Part shown: one piece after another, positions 1 through 8,437 of the stretch
Layout of the letters: every line of letters begins with the position of its first letter
Numbering within the stretch: the stretch's first letter is position 1
Notes under the pieces: model-generated
The model's database searches: none
What the model was told of the DNA's origin: nothing
What the model saw: the letters and a program-made list of their open reading frames with translations, nothing else
Made by a program: the position numbers and the translations under genes
DNA from: Gammaproteobacteria bacterium
GTDB taxonomy: Bacteria; Pseudomonadota; Gammaproteobacteria; DSM-16500
Assembly (NCBI GenBank): GCA_021323555.1
Contig: JAJONP010000060.1
Coordinates: forward strand, 1-16,952
Reading direction: 5' to 3'
Length of the DNA stretch: 16,952 nt

Positions 1-108
1 CGCGTTTTTTGCATCGTAATCTACCAATCAAATCTACCTCATAGTCTTTTAAGAATGTCGTTTTAATTTGGTGGATTACGACGCAAAAAACGCGTCTAAT
101 CCACCCTA
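1..108. repeat. REP-like long palindrome upstream of ddl
   Basis: Bases 1-26 and 69-94 form an inverted repeat matching at 24 of 26 positions, separated by 42 nt. The right arm also folds on itself: GGTGGATTA at 70-78 pairs with TAATCCACC at 98-106 across a short core rich in A and CG. The pattern (GTAGGGTGGATTA...TAATCCACC, read on the minus strand) resembles dispersed palindromic repeats common in proteobacterial genomes and often linked to REP-associated tyrosine transposases; that link is from memory, not from a search. The left edge may be cut by the window. It lies about 90 bp before the ddl start and could act as an mRNA hairpin. Confidence 0.75.
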
Positions 109-193
109 CCCTTCTAAGCTATCAATGTACTAGTAGTAAACTCGGAAAAAGGGTATAGTCCTACACAAAATAATGATGCATTTCGAGTCTTAC

Positions 194-1354
194 ATGAGTC
201 AAACAAATAAAATTCGTGTGGCGGTTTTATATGGCGGCCGTTCTGGTGAGCATGAGGTGTCGCTTATGTCAGCTACGAATGTGATAAAAAACTTGGATCG
301 AACGCGTTTTGATGTGGTGCCTATTGGCATCGACAAGCAAGGTGGTTGGTTTCTAGGTGATGATATTTTAAAAAAAGAATTAAACTCGCCTGCACTTCTT
401 CGTTTGCAAAAAGATTCAGAAAGGCTGTTATTTAATCCTGATTTAATTGGCAAAGCGCCCCAGCAAATACCCGCAAATCAATTGGTTAAAGATTCTCATC
501 GTATTTTTGATGTTGTTTTTCCAGTGATTCATGGAACTTTATGTGAAGATGGCACGGTGCAAGGGCTTCTGGAATTGGCGGCTGTACCTTATGTAGGCTG
601 CGGTGTGTTATCTTCAGCGATTGGTATGGATAAAGATGTATCAAAGCGCTTGGCCAAAGATGCGGGGATACAGGTATCACCTTATTTGATTATTAAACAG
701 GCAAATTGGGAAAAAGATCCCACACAGTTTTGTGTCTTGGTGGAGCAAACCTTACGTTATCCTGTATTTGTAAAACCTGCAAATACGGGTTCCAGTGTTG
801 GCGTAGAAAAAGTAAAACATTCATCGACATTATCTGCAGCAATTAATACAGCCTTTCAGTACGATACCAAAGTGATTATTGAGCAGGGTATTGATGCTAT
901 GGAAGTCGAAGTCGCTGTGTTAGAGTCGCTTGAGCCAGGCCATGAGCCTTTTGTCAGTATCCCTGGTGAAGTCAGACCGAGTAGTGCGCATGAGTTTTAT
1001 TCGTATGCGTCAAAATATTTAGATGAAAATGGCGTAGAACTTATTATTCCAGCACCTATTTCAGAGGTACTCACAGAAAAAGTGCGCGCGTATGCTAAAA
1101 ATATTTTTGTTGCATTGGAATGTGAAGGGATGGCGAGAGTCGACCTTTTCGTAGAGCGCGATACTAACCAAATTTATTTTAATGAAATTAATTCTATTCC
1201 AGGATTTACCGAAGTCAGTATGTATCCTAAATTAATGTCTGCATCAGGTGTCGATTATCCTGAGCTACTGACTCGCCTAGTTATGTTAGCTGTCAATCGA
1301 TATGCAAAAAAATCTAAACTGAAACGTGAGTTTTATTCTTCTGAAAGTATATAA
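194..1354 (+). CDS. ddl: D-alanine--D-alanine ligase, DdlA type
   Basis: Joins two D-alanines using ATP in the cytoplasm, giving the dipeptide for the peptidoglycan precursor. Family signs are clear. The N-terminal loop reads YGGRSGEHEVS. The substrate-binding motif HGTLCEDGTVQG follows, with Cys where many relatives have Gly. The ATP-grasp core has VKPANTGSSVGV, and the C-terminus has NEINSIPGFTEVSMYPKL, which binds metal and closes the active site. The length of 386 residues is a little over E. coli DdlA (364). I chose ATG 194 because family members start a few residues before the KIRVAVLYGG strand. An in-frame ATG ATG at 173 would add seven residues. Neither start has a good ribosome site. 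The gene is followed after 2 bp by an outer membrane channel gene, so the two are probably co-transcribed. It is not in a mur/fts cluster here. Confidence 0.95.
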   Translation: MSQTNKIRVAVLYGGRSGEHEVSLMSATNVIKNLDRTRFDVVPIGIDKQGGWFLGDDILKKELNSPALLRLQKDSERLLFNPDLIGKAPQQIPANQLVKDSHRIFDVVFPVIHGTLCEDGTVQGLLELAAVPYVGCGVLSSAIGMDKDVSKRLAKDAGIQVSPYLIIKQANWEKDPTQFCVLVEQTLRYPVFVKPANTGSSVGVEKVKHSSTLSAAINTAFQYDTKVIIEQGIDAMEVEVAVLESLEPGHEPFVSIPGEVRPSSAHEFYSYASKYLDENGVELIIPAPISEVLTEKVRAYAKNIFVALECEGMARVDLFVERDTNQIYFNEINSIPGFTEVSMYPKLMSASGVDYPELLTRLVMLAVNRYAKKSKLKREFYSSESI

Positions 1355-1356
1355 AC

Positions 1357-2811
1357 ATGCAACGGTCACTATTTTTATTATCATTATCATTTCTATTAGG
1401 AGTGGTACTTACGTGCCAAGCCCAATCTAGCTCTGCGCGTACGCTTTCGTTGAATGATGCTATCCTGCTGGCCATGCGTGAAAATCCTAACGTACAGCGT
1501 CAGCAGTTAAGTCATGTGAGTGAGAAATACGCGTTAGAATTGGCAGAATGGAAGTTTAAGCCCCATTATTTTTTGGATGCGACTAAGACAACATCGCAAC
1601 AATATTCAACGACTGCATCGGGTCTTGTCACGCAAAATACAACTGCTATCAACCCTAAAGTCACTTTAAAAACTGTCTATGGCACAGATATTACGTTGAA
1701 CGCTACCAATAATATAGGGAATAATTACAACCCAACAGTCGGAATTACCGTTATACAACCCCTTCTGAAAGGGTTTGGCCGTCCTATTGTAGAAGCGGAA
1801 TTATTGAATGCGATGGACAGTGAAAAAATCAGTCGTTTAAATTTAGAAGATAGGTTGCGTTCGACAGTGACGAATGTAATAAACGCTTATTTGGACGTGA
1901 TTTCTGCAGAAAAGACATTGGAAATTGATAAAAATGCTTTAAAACGCGCCGAAAAATCGGTAGAGCAAACAAAACTGTTCATCAAGGCAGGACATAAAGC
2001 AGGTGTTGAATTGGTAACTGTGCAAGCTTCTGTGGCAGAATCTGACTCAAAGATTGAAGCCGATAAGAACAATCTGGCTCAAGCGCGTATGCGATTATTA
2101 CAAGAGATAGGCTTGGATCCTGATACCAATATTGTATTTAGCGATATTGATATACCAACGTTAATTAAAAAATATTCTATACCAGTGTTAGCGGATGCTA
2201 AAAAATTAGTGGTTGAACACGATGTCTCTTATCAGGCTGCTCAAATGACTTATGAAGGTGCGACAAAACGCAGTTTAGTCATTGCTGAAGATAATACACG
2301 TTGGAAGTTGGATGTGACTGCGAATGCAGCAACGGGCAGCTCAGGAGGTGGAGGGCCTAATGCGGGGATTAATAGTCTTGTGAATGGTATGAATCGCACT
2401 GACAATGTGAGGCTGGATTTAAGTATACCGATCGATGATCAAGCTGCAAAAATAGGGCTTGCGAATGCTAAAATAGCACTACGTCAGGCGGCGATTGGAT
2501 TAAAAGAGCAAAAATGGGAAGAGGAAACAAAAGCGATTAATGCCTGGAATGCTATTTTTAGCGCGGAACGCTCATTGAAATTATCAGAACAGGCAGAAGT
2601 CCTTCAGCAAAAAATGTATAACATCTACGAGCAAAAATACAATTATGGCTTAATTGATAGCCTGGAACTGCAATCAACGCGACAGCAATATATGACAAGT
2701 CAGCAGCAGTTTGTGGCACAGCAAATAAATTATTTAAAAGCATTAGTTTCTCTGGATCAACTCATAGGGCGGACTCTTGAAACATGGCATATACAGGTGA
2801 ATTATGATTAA
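1357..2811 (+). CDS. TolC-family outer membrane efflux channel
   Basis: Predicted outer membrane factor of a tripartite exporter, giving the channel through the outer membrane. A signal peptide is visible at residues 1-22 (basic start, leucine-rich core, cut near CQA-QS). The mature part shows the usual opening LSLNDAILLAMRENPNVQRQ, then two long helical regions rich in Gln, Ala and Lys (roughly residues 150-260 and 365-475), as in the two OEP repeats of TolC. The beta-strand segments between them contain NPKVTLKTVYG and, in the second half, a glycine-rich stretch near residue 325. The length of 484 residues is normal. It starts 2 bp after the ddl stop and overlaps the next gene by 8 bp. Which TolC subgroup or substrate it serves cannot be read from the sequence. 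Confidence 0.9.
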   Translation: MQRSLFLLSLSFLLGVVLTCQAQSSSARTLSLNDAILLAMRENPNVQRQQLSHVSEKYALELAEWKFKPHYFLDATKTTSQQYSTTASGLVTQNTTAINPKVTLKTVYGTDITLNATNNIGNNYNPTVGITVIQPLLKGFGRPIVEAELLNAMDSEKISRLNLEDRLRSTVTNVINAYLDVISAEKTLEIDKNALKRAEKSVEQTKLFIKAGHKAGVELVTVQASVAESDSKIEADKNNLAQARMRLLQEIGLDPDTNIVFSDIDIPTLIKKYSIPVLADAKKLVVEHDVSYQAAQMTYEGATKRSLVIAEDNTRWKLDVTANAATGSSGGGGPNAGINSLVNGMNRTDNVRLDLSIPIDDQAAKIGLANAKIALRQAAIGLKEQKWEEETKAINAWNAIFSAERSLKLSEQAEVLQQKMYNIYEQKYNYGLIDSLELQSTRQQYMTSQQQFVAQQINYLKALVSLDQLIGRTLETWHIQVNYD

Positions 2812-3958
2812 TCGCTTTTTTATTTTTTTTCTCATCATTTTTATATGCGGTTGTAGCCATCAAGATGATGATAAAAATCAAGATGACAATAAAGAGCAAG
2901 AAATTATCACGGTAACATCGCATCCTTTGGTGACACATTTATTTTATGCGGGTTCGGTACAGCCTTTGAAATCCATTGTTTTGACATCGCCTGCAGAAGG
3001 TGTGATTGAAGACATGACATTTCATTATGGGGATGTTGTCAAAGCACAACAGCCTTTATTTGTTATTTCATCCAGTAAATTTCAAACGGATTATAAAAAT
3101 GCATTGATGCAATATATCAAAGCAAAAACAGAGTATGCTAATAATGAAAGTTTATTCAAAGAAAATGAATTTCTTTATAAGAACCAACTCATTTCTTTAG
3201 ATGCCTATAAAGCCGCTAAAACAAATTATTTCAATGCGCAATTAAGTTTTATTCAAGCGAAAGAGGCGTTAACGAGTATGTTGCAGCAACTAGATAAGCA
3301 ACCTTTTAACTTTGAAGAATTAACGATTACAGATATGAATAAAATTAATAGTGTCCTCAATCAAAAAGAAAATACACAAAAAATTCATTTATCTTCTCCC
3401 GCATCGGGCGTTATCTTGCTGGCTTCTAAAGATGACAGTGGTGACTTCTCTGTAAAAATTAATAAAGGGTCATCTGTCAAACAGGGTGATATGTTGGCGC
3501 TGATTGGTGATGTGAGCGGGTTGATTATTCATATTAGTGTGAATGAATTTAATGTGAATCAATTAAAAGTGGGTCAGCCCGTGAAAGTGACGGGAACTGC
3601 ATTTCCTCAATTTGTACTGAAAGGCCAAATTTCGGGTGTTGATAGGCAAGCCCAGTCTGGACAAAATGGCGTGCCTGTTTTTGCTGTTGAAATTACTGTG
3701 CCCAAATTAACACCCGCAGAGCAGGCAGTGATTCATGTCGGCATGAGTGCAAAAGTCGAAATTACCATTAAAGGCACGCCTGTGATTACTGTTCCTATTG
3801 CGGCGGTGTTCATTAAAAATAATAAGACATATGTGAAGATGCAAGATCCGGATCATCAAATAACGGAAGTGCCAGTTAAAACAGGCCAAACAACAGAGGA
3901 TTCAGTTGTGATCGAGTCTCCACTCAAACCAGGAGATACTATTGTCGTTCCTCATTGA
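2804..3958 (+). CDS. periplasmic adaptor lipoprotein (MacA/HlyD family)
   Basis: Membrane fusion protein linking the inner membrane ABC transporter to the TolC-like channel. The N-terminus is a lipoprotein signal with lipobox ICGC, lipidated on Cys17, then a very acidic and Asn-rich linker (residues 20-34). A first half-lipoyl motif (SPAEGVIEDMTFHYGDVV, about residues 65-82) is followed by a helical hairpin of about 110 residues. The second lipoyl half is SSPASGVILLA, with KQGDMLALIGDVSGL after it. The beta-barrel and membrane-proximal domains are at the C-terminus. ATG 2804 has AGGTGA just upstream and overlaps the channel gene by 8 bp. The 3' end overlaps the ATPase gene by 17 bp. Family assignment is firm; the substrate is unknown. 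Confidence 0.92.
   Translation: MINRFFIFFLIIFICGCSHQDDDKNQDDNKEQEIITVTSHPLVTHLFYAGSVQPLKSIVLTSPAEGVIEDMTFHYGDVVKAQQPLFVISSSKFQTDYKNALMQYIKAKTEYANNESLFKENEFLYKNQLISLDAYKAAKTNYFNAQLSFIQAKEALTSMLQQLDKQPFNFEELTITDMNKINSVLNQKENTQKIHLSSPASGVILLASKDDSGDFSVKINKGSSVKQGDMLALIGDVSGLIIHISVNEFNVNQLKVGQPVKVTGTAFPQFVLKGQISGVDRQAQSGQNGVPVFAVEITVPKLTPAEQAVIHVGMSAKVEITIKGTPVITVPIAAVFIKNNKTYVKMQDPDHQITEVPVKTGQTTEDSVVIESPLKPGDTIVVPH
3931..3935 (+). promoter_or_regulatory. strong ribosome binding site for a TTG start
   Basis: AGGAG lies inside the 3' end of the adaptor gene, 6 nt before TTG at 3942. No ATG or GTG at this place gives the expected ABC ATPase N-terminus, so this site decides the start of the ATPase gene. 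Confidence 0.8.
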
Positions 3959-4616
3959 GTTAAAAAATATTACTAAAGTTTATAAAACGGGGCTTAGTGA
4001 ATTTCACGCGCTTAAGGGTATTAGTTTTACATTAATGCCCGGTGAAATGCTCGCTATTGTAGGATCATCAGGTTCAGGTAAATCAACCTTAATGAATATC
4101 ATGGGATTTTTAGATCATTGCACAATGGGTGAGTATTTTTTTAATGATGAAAATGTTTCACGTTTATCAGAACAAGCATTAGCTGTAACACGTAATAAAA
4201 AAATTGGTTTTGTTTTCCAGTCATTTTTTTTATTGCCGCGATTGAATGCATTGCAAAATGTGATGTTGCCGCTTTTTTATCGTGAAGAACCTCTGTTGAG
4301 GGCAAAAGAAAAAGCAAGAAAAATTTTAAAAAAAGTCGGTATGGATCTTTTTGAGAACCATAAGCCGAATCAATTATCCGGCGGGCAGCAACAACGTGTT
4401 GCAATTGCGCGGGCATTGGTGGGTGACCCAGATGTTATTTTTGCAGATGAACCAACCGGATCATTGGATTCTAAAACAGGACAAGAAGTGATGGATTTAT
4501 TTTTACATCTTAATCAAGATGAAGGTCGAACGATTGTGATTGTAACGCATGATAAAGAAGTGAGTCGCTTGTGTAAACGTACCATTACTTTAAAAGATGG
4601 GCTAATTGATGGATAG
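3942..4616 (+). CDS. ABC transporter ATPase, MacB/LolD type
   Basis: Cytoplasmic ATPase powering the permease encoded next. All motifs are intact: Walker [10 protein letters not shown] (41-49), Q-loop Gln93 in [10 protein letters not shown], signature LSGGQQQR (145-152), Walker B VIFADE (165-170) with D-loop SLD (174-176), and switch His203 in VTHD. The length of 224 residues fits the stand-alone LolD/MacB-ATPase group. It begins with TTG, supported by AGGAG 6 nt upstream, and overlaps the adaptor gene by 17 bp. The E. coli MacB carries this domain and the permease in one chain; here they are two genes, as in LolD/LolE and many peptide or antibiotic exporters. The dedicated adaptor and channel argue for efflux rather than lipoprotein sorting. 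Confidence 0.95.
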   Translation: MSFLIELKNITKVYKTGLSEFHALKGISFTLMPGEMLAIVGSSGSGKSTLMNIMGFLDHCTMGEYFFNDENVSRLSEQALAVTRNKKIGFVFQSFFLLPRLNALQNVMLPLFYREEPLLRAKEKARKILKKVGMDLFENHKPNQLSGGQQQRVAIARALVGDPDVIFADEPTGSLDSKTGQEVMDLFLHLNQDEGRTIVIVTHDKEVSRLCKRTITLKDGLIDG

Positions 4617-4621
4617 GTTAC

Positions 4622-5821
4622 GTGAAATTAATTAATCATTTACAGACAGGTTTTTCTAACTTACTGGCATTCAAATTACGCTCAATACTCGCTTTATTAG
4701 GTATTTTAGTGGGAACAGCTTCAGTGGTGGGGATGGTGTCGGGCGGTGAATTAGCAACCAATGAAGCATTAAGACAATTTAAAACATTAGGCACAGATTT
4801 ATTAGCAATTTCAGTCAGTGATTCATCAGAGAAAAATACAGAAGCTGCAGGGTCTTTTAATCAATTGCTCCTGCCTGAAGCAATAAATATTGGGAAAGCA
4901 GATCCAGGTATCATTGACGTAGCGCCTTATTCGCAAGTGTATAATACCATGCAGTTTGATGGACATACATTAGACGGAAGTGTATTAGGCGTCACGGAAA
5001 ATTTTGCGCGTATTGTCCATGTGGATGTAGAGAAAGGACGGTTTATTTCATTGCTGGATGGATATGCATTCTTTTGTGTCATTGGAAATAAGATCAATGA
5101 ACAAATAAAAAAACTGACATTTCAGGATGCGATAGGCCAACAAATACAAATAGGTAAAAATATTTTTACGATAGTAGGCGTGGCAAAGCCTTGGCCTGAA
5201 AATAGTTTTGTGTATGCCGATATTAATAATACAGTCATGGTCCCTATTTTAACGTCTATTTCACTCAGTAAATACGCCTCTATTAATAATATTATTTTAC
5301 GGTTGACGTCTGATGCTGTGATTGAGGATGTGCAAAAAAATATAACGAATTATATTAATGGAACGGTCGCGAATAAACGCTTGTTTTTTCGGAGTGCAAA
5401 AGAGCTTATTGCGCGCATGTCAAAACAAAGCCAAATTTTGACAGTGTTTTTAGGGTTGATTGGCAGTATCTCATTATTAGTCGGCGGCATTGGGGTGATG
5501 AATATTATGCTGGTGTCCGTGGTAGAACGTCGTCGAGAAATAGGCGTTCGTTTAGCGGTGGGTGCAAAGCGTTCTGACATTTGGGCTTTATTTTTAAGTG
5601 AAGCGATTATGCTGTCTTTTATAGGAGGCACATGCGGCGTGATGATTGGCATGATGATTGCCTATACCATGGCTTTAGTTTGGCATTGGCAATTCACTTT
5701 ATTTTTATTGCCACCTCTAATCGGGTTTTCTGTTTCTGTCGTGATTGGCATTTTCTTTGGGTTTTACCCTGCGTATAAAGCTTCGCGGTTAGATCCGATT
5801 GAGGCACTGCGTTCGGAATGA
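4622..5821 (+). CDS. ABC permease, MacB_PCD/FtsX type
   Basis: Inner membrane subunit of the tripartite exporter. One N-terminal membrane span (about residues 21-41, SILALLGILVGTASVVG) leads into a large periplasmic domain (about 45-265, MacB_PCD). Three C-terminal spans (about 272-298, 322-345, 355-382) form the FtsX domain. The conserved cytoplasmic loop VERRREIGVRLAVGAKR and the end YPAYKASRLDPIEALRSE are typical of MacB. The start is GTG at 4622, 5 bp after the ATPase stop, with a weak AGG upstream. The length of 399 residues is normal for a separate permease. It is the last gene of the run; a hairpin follows at 5826. MacB-type pumps are mechanotransmission devices acting on periplasmic substrates, which is likely here too. 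Confidence 0.93.
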   Translation: MKLINHLQTGFSNLLAFKLRSILALLGILVGTASVVGMVSGGELATNEALRQFKTLGTDLLAISVSDSSEKNTEAAGSFNQLLLPEAINIGKADPGIIDVAPYSQVYNTMQFDGHTLDGSVLGVTENFARIVHVDVEKGRFISLLDGYAFFCVIGNKINEQIKKLTFQDAIGQQIQIGKNIFTIVGVAKPWPENSFVYADINNTVMVPILTSISLSKYASINNIILRLTSDAVIEDVQKNITNYINGTVANKRLFFRSAKELIARMSKQSQILTVFLGLIGSISLLVGGIGVMNIMLVSVVERRREIGVRLAVGAKRSDIWALFLSEAIMLSFIGGTCGVMIGMMIAYTMALVWHWQFTLFLLPPLIGFSVSVVIGIFFGFYPAYKASRLDPIEALRSE

Positions 5822-5825
5822 TTTG

Positions 5826-5862
5826 CCTTGATTTTTGATGATGCGATCATTAAAATTCAAGG
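5826..5862. other. stem-loop after the exporter operon
   Basis: Seventeen bases on each side (5826-5842 and 5846-5862) pair at 15 positions around a GCG loop, beginning CCTTGA and ending TCAAGG. It starts 4 bp after the permease stop. No run of T follows on either strand, so it is not a classical intrinsic terminator; it may protect the 3' end of the mRNA or mark the junction with the broken gene downstream. Confidence 0.55.
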
Positions 5863-5919
5863 TAGAGGGTAATAGCTCAGGTGCCTCTGTTCAGTTAAAT
5901 AAAAACGGCCAGTTTAGGA

Positions 5920-6744
5920 ATGATTACAGATAAACCCTGGCTTTTACAGTGGCTAGACAATCCTGATCAATTCATACAGCAACCCTTAAATCGTTTGTCA
6001 CTCCCTTATCCACTTTATGAAATATTATGGCGTGGCGCATTACCTGAAGCAAACTTCTTGCCCAAAGATGTTATTAGCGATTTTCATTCATCCTATCAAC
6101 GGACTTATATTGAACGCGATATTCGTCTATTGGCTAATGTTTCTGATTTAGCTCAATTCGGACGTTTTGTGCGGCTAGCTGCAGCGTTGACTGCGCAGGA
6201 AATTAATTATACTGAATTAGGCCGTGATATTGACGTCACGCCCCAAACAGCAAAACGTTGGCTCACCACCTTATCTCAAACATTTGAATGGTTCGAAATA
6301 CCTGCCTATTCTAATAACTGTATTAAACGTATAAGTGGAAAGCCAAAAGGTTATTTTGCAGATACTGGCCAAGTTTGCTATTCCCAAATGATTTCAAGTC
6401 CTGAAGCTATTGCAGCCCATCCATTATGGGGAGCCTTGTTTGAGAATGCCGTTGTTTGTGAGTTACGCAAGCAGGCAAATTTAATTGCTGTACCGCCGCG
6501 ATTTTATCATTGGCGCTTGCATAGTGGAGCTGAAGTTGACTTAATACTCGAACGCGATGGTAAATTTTATCCTATCGAAATTAAGGCAAAAAGCAAAATC
6601 ATATCGAACGATGCAAAAAATATCGCTGTATTTCGCAAGCTTTATCCTCATTTGAATATACAAAAAGGTTTGATTATTGCACCGAGTGAAATAAGGTATC
6701 CCGTTACTGAAAATGACTGGGTTATGCCGTGGGATTGTTCATAA
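5920..6744 (+). pseudogene. 5'-truncated DUF4143 (AAA_14) ATPase relic
   Basis: The 274-residue reading frame matches only the second half of the AAA_14/DUF4143 family as I remember it. It has the winged-helix middle (TAQEINYTELGRDIDVTPQT, about residues 91-110) and the C-terminal PD-(D/E)XK-like part GAEVDLILERDG...YPIEIKAKS (about 205-228). Full-length relatives have about 120-150 more residues at the N-terminus with a P-loop (GPRQVGKT type). Nothing like that exists upstream: the frame is closed by TAA at 5896 and the exporter operon lies just before it. The ATG at 5920 has AGGA touching it, too close for a useful ribosome site. It is therefore most likely a dead remnant, although the remaining frame is uninterrupted. 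Its 3' end overlaps the convergent PH-domain gene by 6 bp. Confidence 0.75.
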
Positions 6745-7194
6745 TGAATATAACAATTCTTGCAGTTTTTTCTGAAATTCCATTGGTGCGTTTATTTCAG
6801 TGAATTTATCTGTTTCGCCTCCAAATGTATTAATAAAAAGTGTGCCGTAATTGAAAGCTTGTGCTAATAAACTTTGATTAACACCTACATTCGCAATCGC
6901 AGATAAACGTGTTTCATTGGTATGCCTATAAAAAAATCCTTCTCGCATCATAACTCTTTTGTTGGTAATCGCAAATTCCGAAGCACTGTAAAGTAAAAAC
7001 TGATTTAGCCACGCTAAGCTCGAAAGAAGCAATAGTCCATAAGAAATTTTAACAATGAATGGGTTAGCATTCGCTAAAAAAAATAATGCGAGGAGTGTCC
7101 AAAAAAAAGGGACTAGAAAAATAATGAAATGTTTTTTGGTGCGATATAAAACTGTTTCATCAGCAATTAAATTTTTATTGATAGACTCAAACAT
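6739..7194 (-). CDS. bacterial PH-domain membrane protein (bPH_2/DUF304)
   Basis: Small membrane protein of 151 residues. Two membrane spans (about residues 23-42 and 48-68) are followed by a bacterial pleckstrin-like domain, recognised by the strand pattern EFAITNKRVMMREGFF (73-88), the central RLSAIANVGVNQSLLAQAFNYGTLFINTFGG and a final amphipathic helix. Family members are widespread; their role is not well defined. ATG 7194 is preceded by AAGGAG, 8 nt away on the minus strand, a very good ribosome site. It lies 23 bp after the flavoprotein gene on the same strand, so the two probably share a transcript. No link between their functions is evident. Confidence 0.85.
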   Translation of the reverse strand: MFESINKNLIADETVLYRTKKHFIIFLVPFFWTLLALFFLANANPFIVKISYGLLLLSSLAWLNQFLLYSASEFAITNKRVMMREGFFYRHTNETRLSAIANVGVNQSLLAQAFNYGTLFINTFGGETDKFTEINAPMEFQKKLQELLYSL

Positions 7195-7217
7195 CGTATT
7201 TACTCCTTAAAAAATTC

Positions 7218-8363
7218 TCAAAATAACATAGGCATTTGTTTGACTAAAATAGATCTTTCCTTTGCCATTTCGTTCGTCAAAATAAACCCGTAAAGTTGTT
7301 GCTGTTGATTATAAAATAATGCGCGGGTGCTATTGTCTTGTGTTTCAATCTCCCATTTTCCTGGCATATCTTTGGGTGGCGGGCAAACAACCAATGGGTG
7401 AGCAGGTGTTTTAACTACAATAGGCATTGCAGGATATTGTACGGGCGTCCTTTCTCCTGAAAGCGTTTTTGCTAAAGCCCGTGAACAATTAAGGATGGGA
7501 GTGATATAAGGCAGTACATGCCCTTCTACTTCCGCGCAATCACCTAATGCATAAATATCTTGTAGGCTTGTTTCTAAATACCGATTGACTAGAATACCAC
7601 GGTTTGTTTTAATGCCTGCGGCTACCGCCAAAGCAATATGGGGTTTTAAACCAATGGCCGATAAAATAAAATCAGATTCTATCGTATTTCCATTGGATAA
7701 TTCTAAACAATAACCTGTCTTTGTTTTATTAACTTGGTTAGCAATACATTGAAAATGAAAGTGGACGCCATTTTCTTCGAGTGCCTCTTGCAATAGTTTC
7801 CCAATTTTTTCAGGCACGAGTAAGTCAAGCGGTGCGTTTGCAGGCGTGATTACATGAACCTGATAGTGTGCATTACTGAGGTCATTTGCAAATTCACAGC
7901 CAATAAGTCCTGAACCTAAAATGGCAATAGTTTTTTTATGTTTGATGCGTTCTTGAAAAGTAGTGTAATGGTAAATATGATTAATGGATAATACATCTTG
8001 TACAGCATCGCCTTGCAATGGGGGGGTGATAACTTCAGCACCACACGCCAAGACTAATTTTTGATAGGGAATAATTTCATCATTCATAAAAATAATTTTT
8101 TTAGCAACATCAATGGCTGAAACAAGCGTATGAGTATGGATCGTTGCATTCAAGTCCTTTGCCATTTTGTCGACAGTCGCTGTTGTAATCGAATCCGATG
8201 ATTTTCCTCGACTTAATGCAATGCTGATCTCCGGCTTAGGATAATAGCGCCCATCATCCGCTGTCACGAGAACAAGGGGAAAGGTTTGATTCATTTTGCG
8301 AAATTCGCGTGCTAGCTGGTAACCTGCTAAACCAGTGCCGATGATGATGATAGGAGGCTGCAT
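7218..8363 (-). CDS. rubredoxin-NAD(+) reductase-like FAD flavoprotein
   Basis: Predicted cytoplasmic flavoprotein passing electrons from NAD(P)H to a small iron protein. The FAD-binding Rossmann motif GTGLAG is at residues 9-14, the NAD(P)H-binding motif GSGLIG at 150-155, and the second FAD motif DIYALGDCAE at 269-278. The length of 381 residues and the short C-terminal domain resemble AlkT/RubB rubredoxin reductases more than the longer nitrite reductase or ferredoxin reductase subunits. I chose ATG 8363 because a TAGG lies 8 nt upstream; TTG 8369 would add two residues and sits too close to it. No rubredoxin gene is next to it. Other pyridine-nucleotide disulfide reductase family roles are possible. 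Confidence 0.82.
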   Translation of the reverse strand: MQPPIIIIGTGLAGYQLAREFRKMNQTFPLVLVTADDGRYYPKPEISIALSRGKSSDSITTATVDKMAKDLNATIHTHTLVSAIDVAKKIIFMNDEIIPYQKLVLACGAEVITPPLQGDAVQDVLSINHIYHYTTFQERIKHKKTIAILGSGLIGCEFANDLSNAHYQVHVITPANAPLDLLVPEKIGKLLQEALEENGVHFHFQCIANQVNKTKTGYCLELSNGNTIESDFILSAIGLKPHIALAVAAGIKTNRGILVNRYLETSLQDIYALGDCAEVEGHVLPYITPILNCSRALAKTLSGERTPVQYPAMPIVVKTPAHPLVVCPPPKDMPGKWEIETQDNSTRALFYNQQQQLYGFILTNEMAKERSILVKQMPMLF

Positions 8364-8437
8364 TATCAAAACCTAATGTTATATTTACCTACTAGGCTAT
8401 AGTACAATAAAAAAATGTTCCTGTATAAGCGTGAAAT
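8364..8437. promoter_or_regulatory. divergent promoter region, flavoprotein / ubiC
   Basis: This 74-bp gap separates two divergent genes and so should hold both promoters. On the plus strand TACAAT at 8403-8408 is a fair -10 box with a poor -35. On the minus strand TATAAC is a fair -10, with TTGTAC 18 bp before it. Both assignments are weak. Confidence 0.35.

Noticed and set aside
5826..5862. Hairpin as an intrinsic terminator
   Set aside because: No T run follows on either strand; kept only as a stem-loop.
7218..8363. Possible rubredoxin partner gene beside the flavoprotein
   Set aside because: No small CxxC-CxxC protein was found in the neighbouring DNA on either strand.
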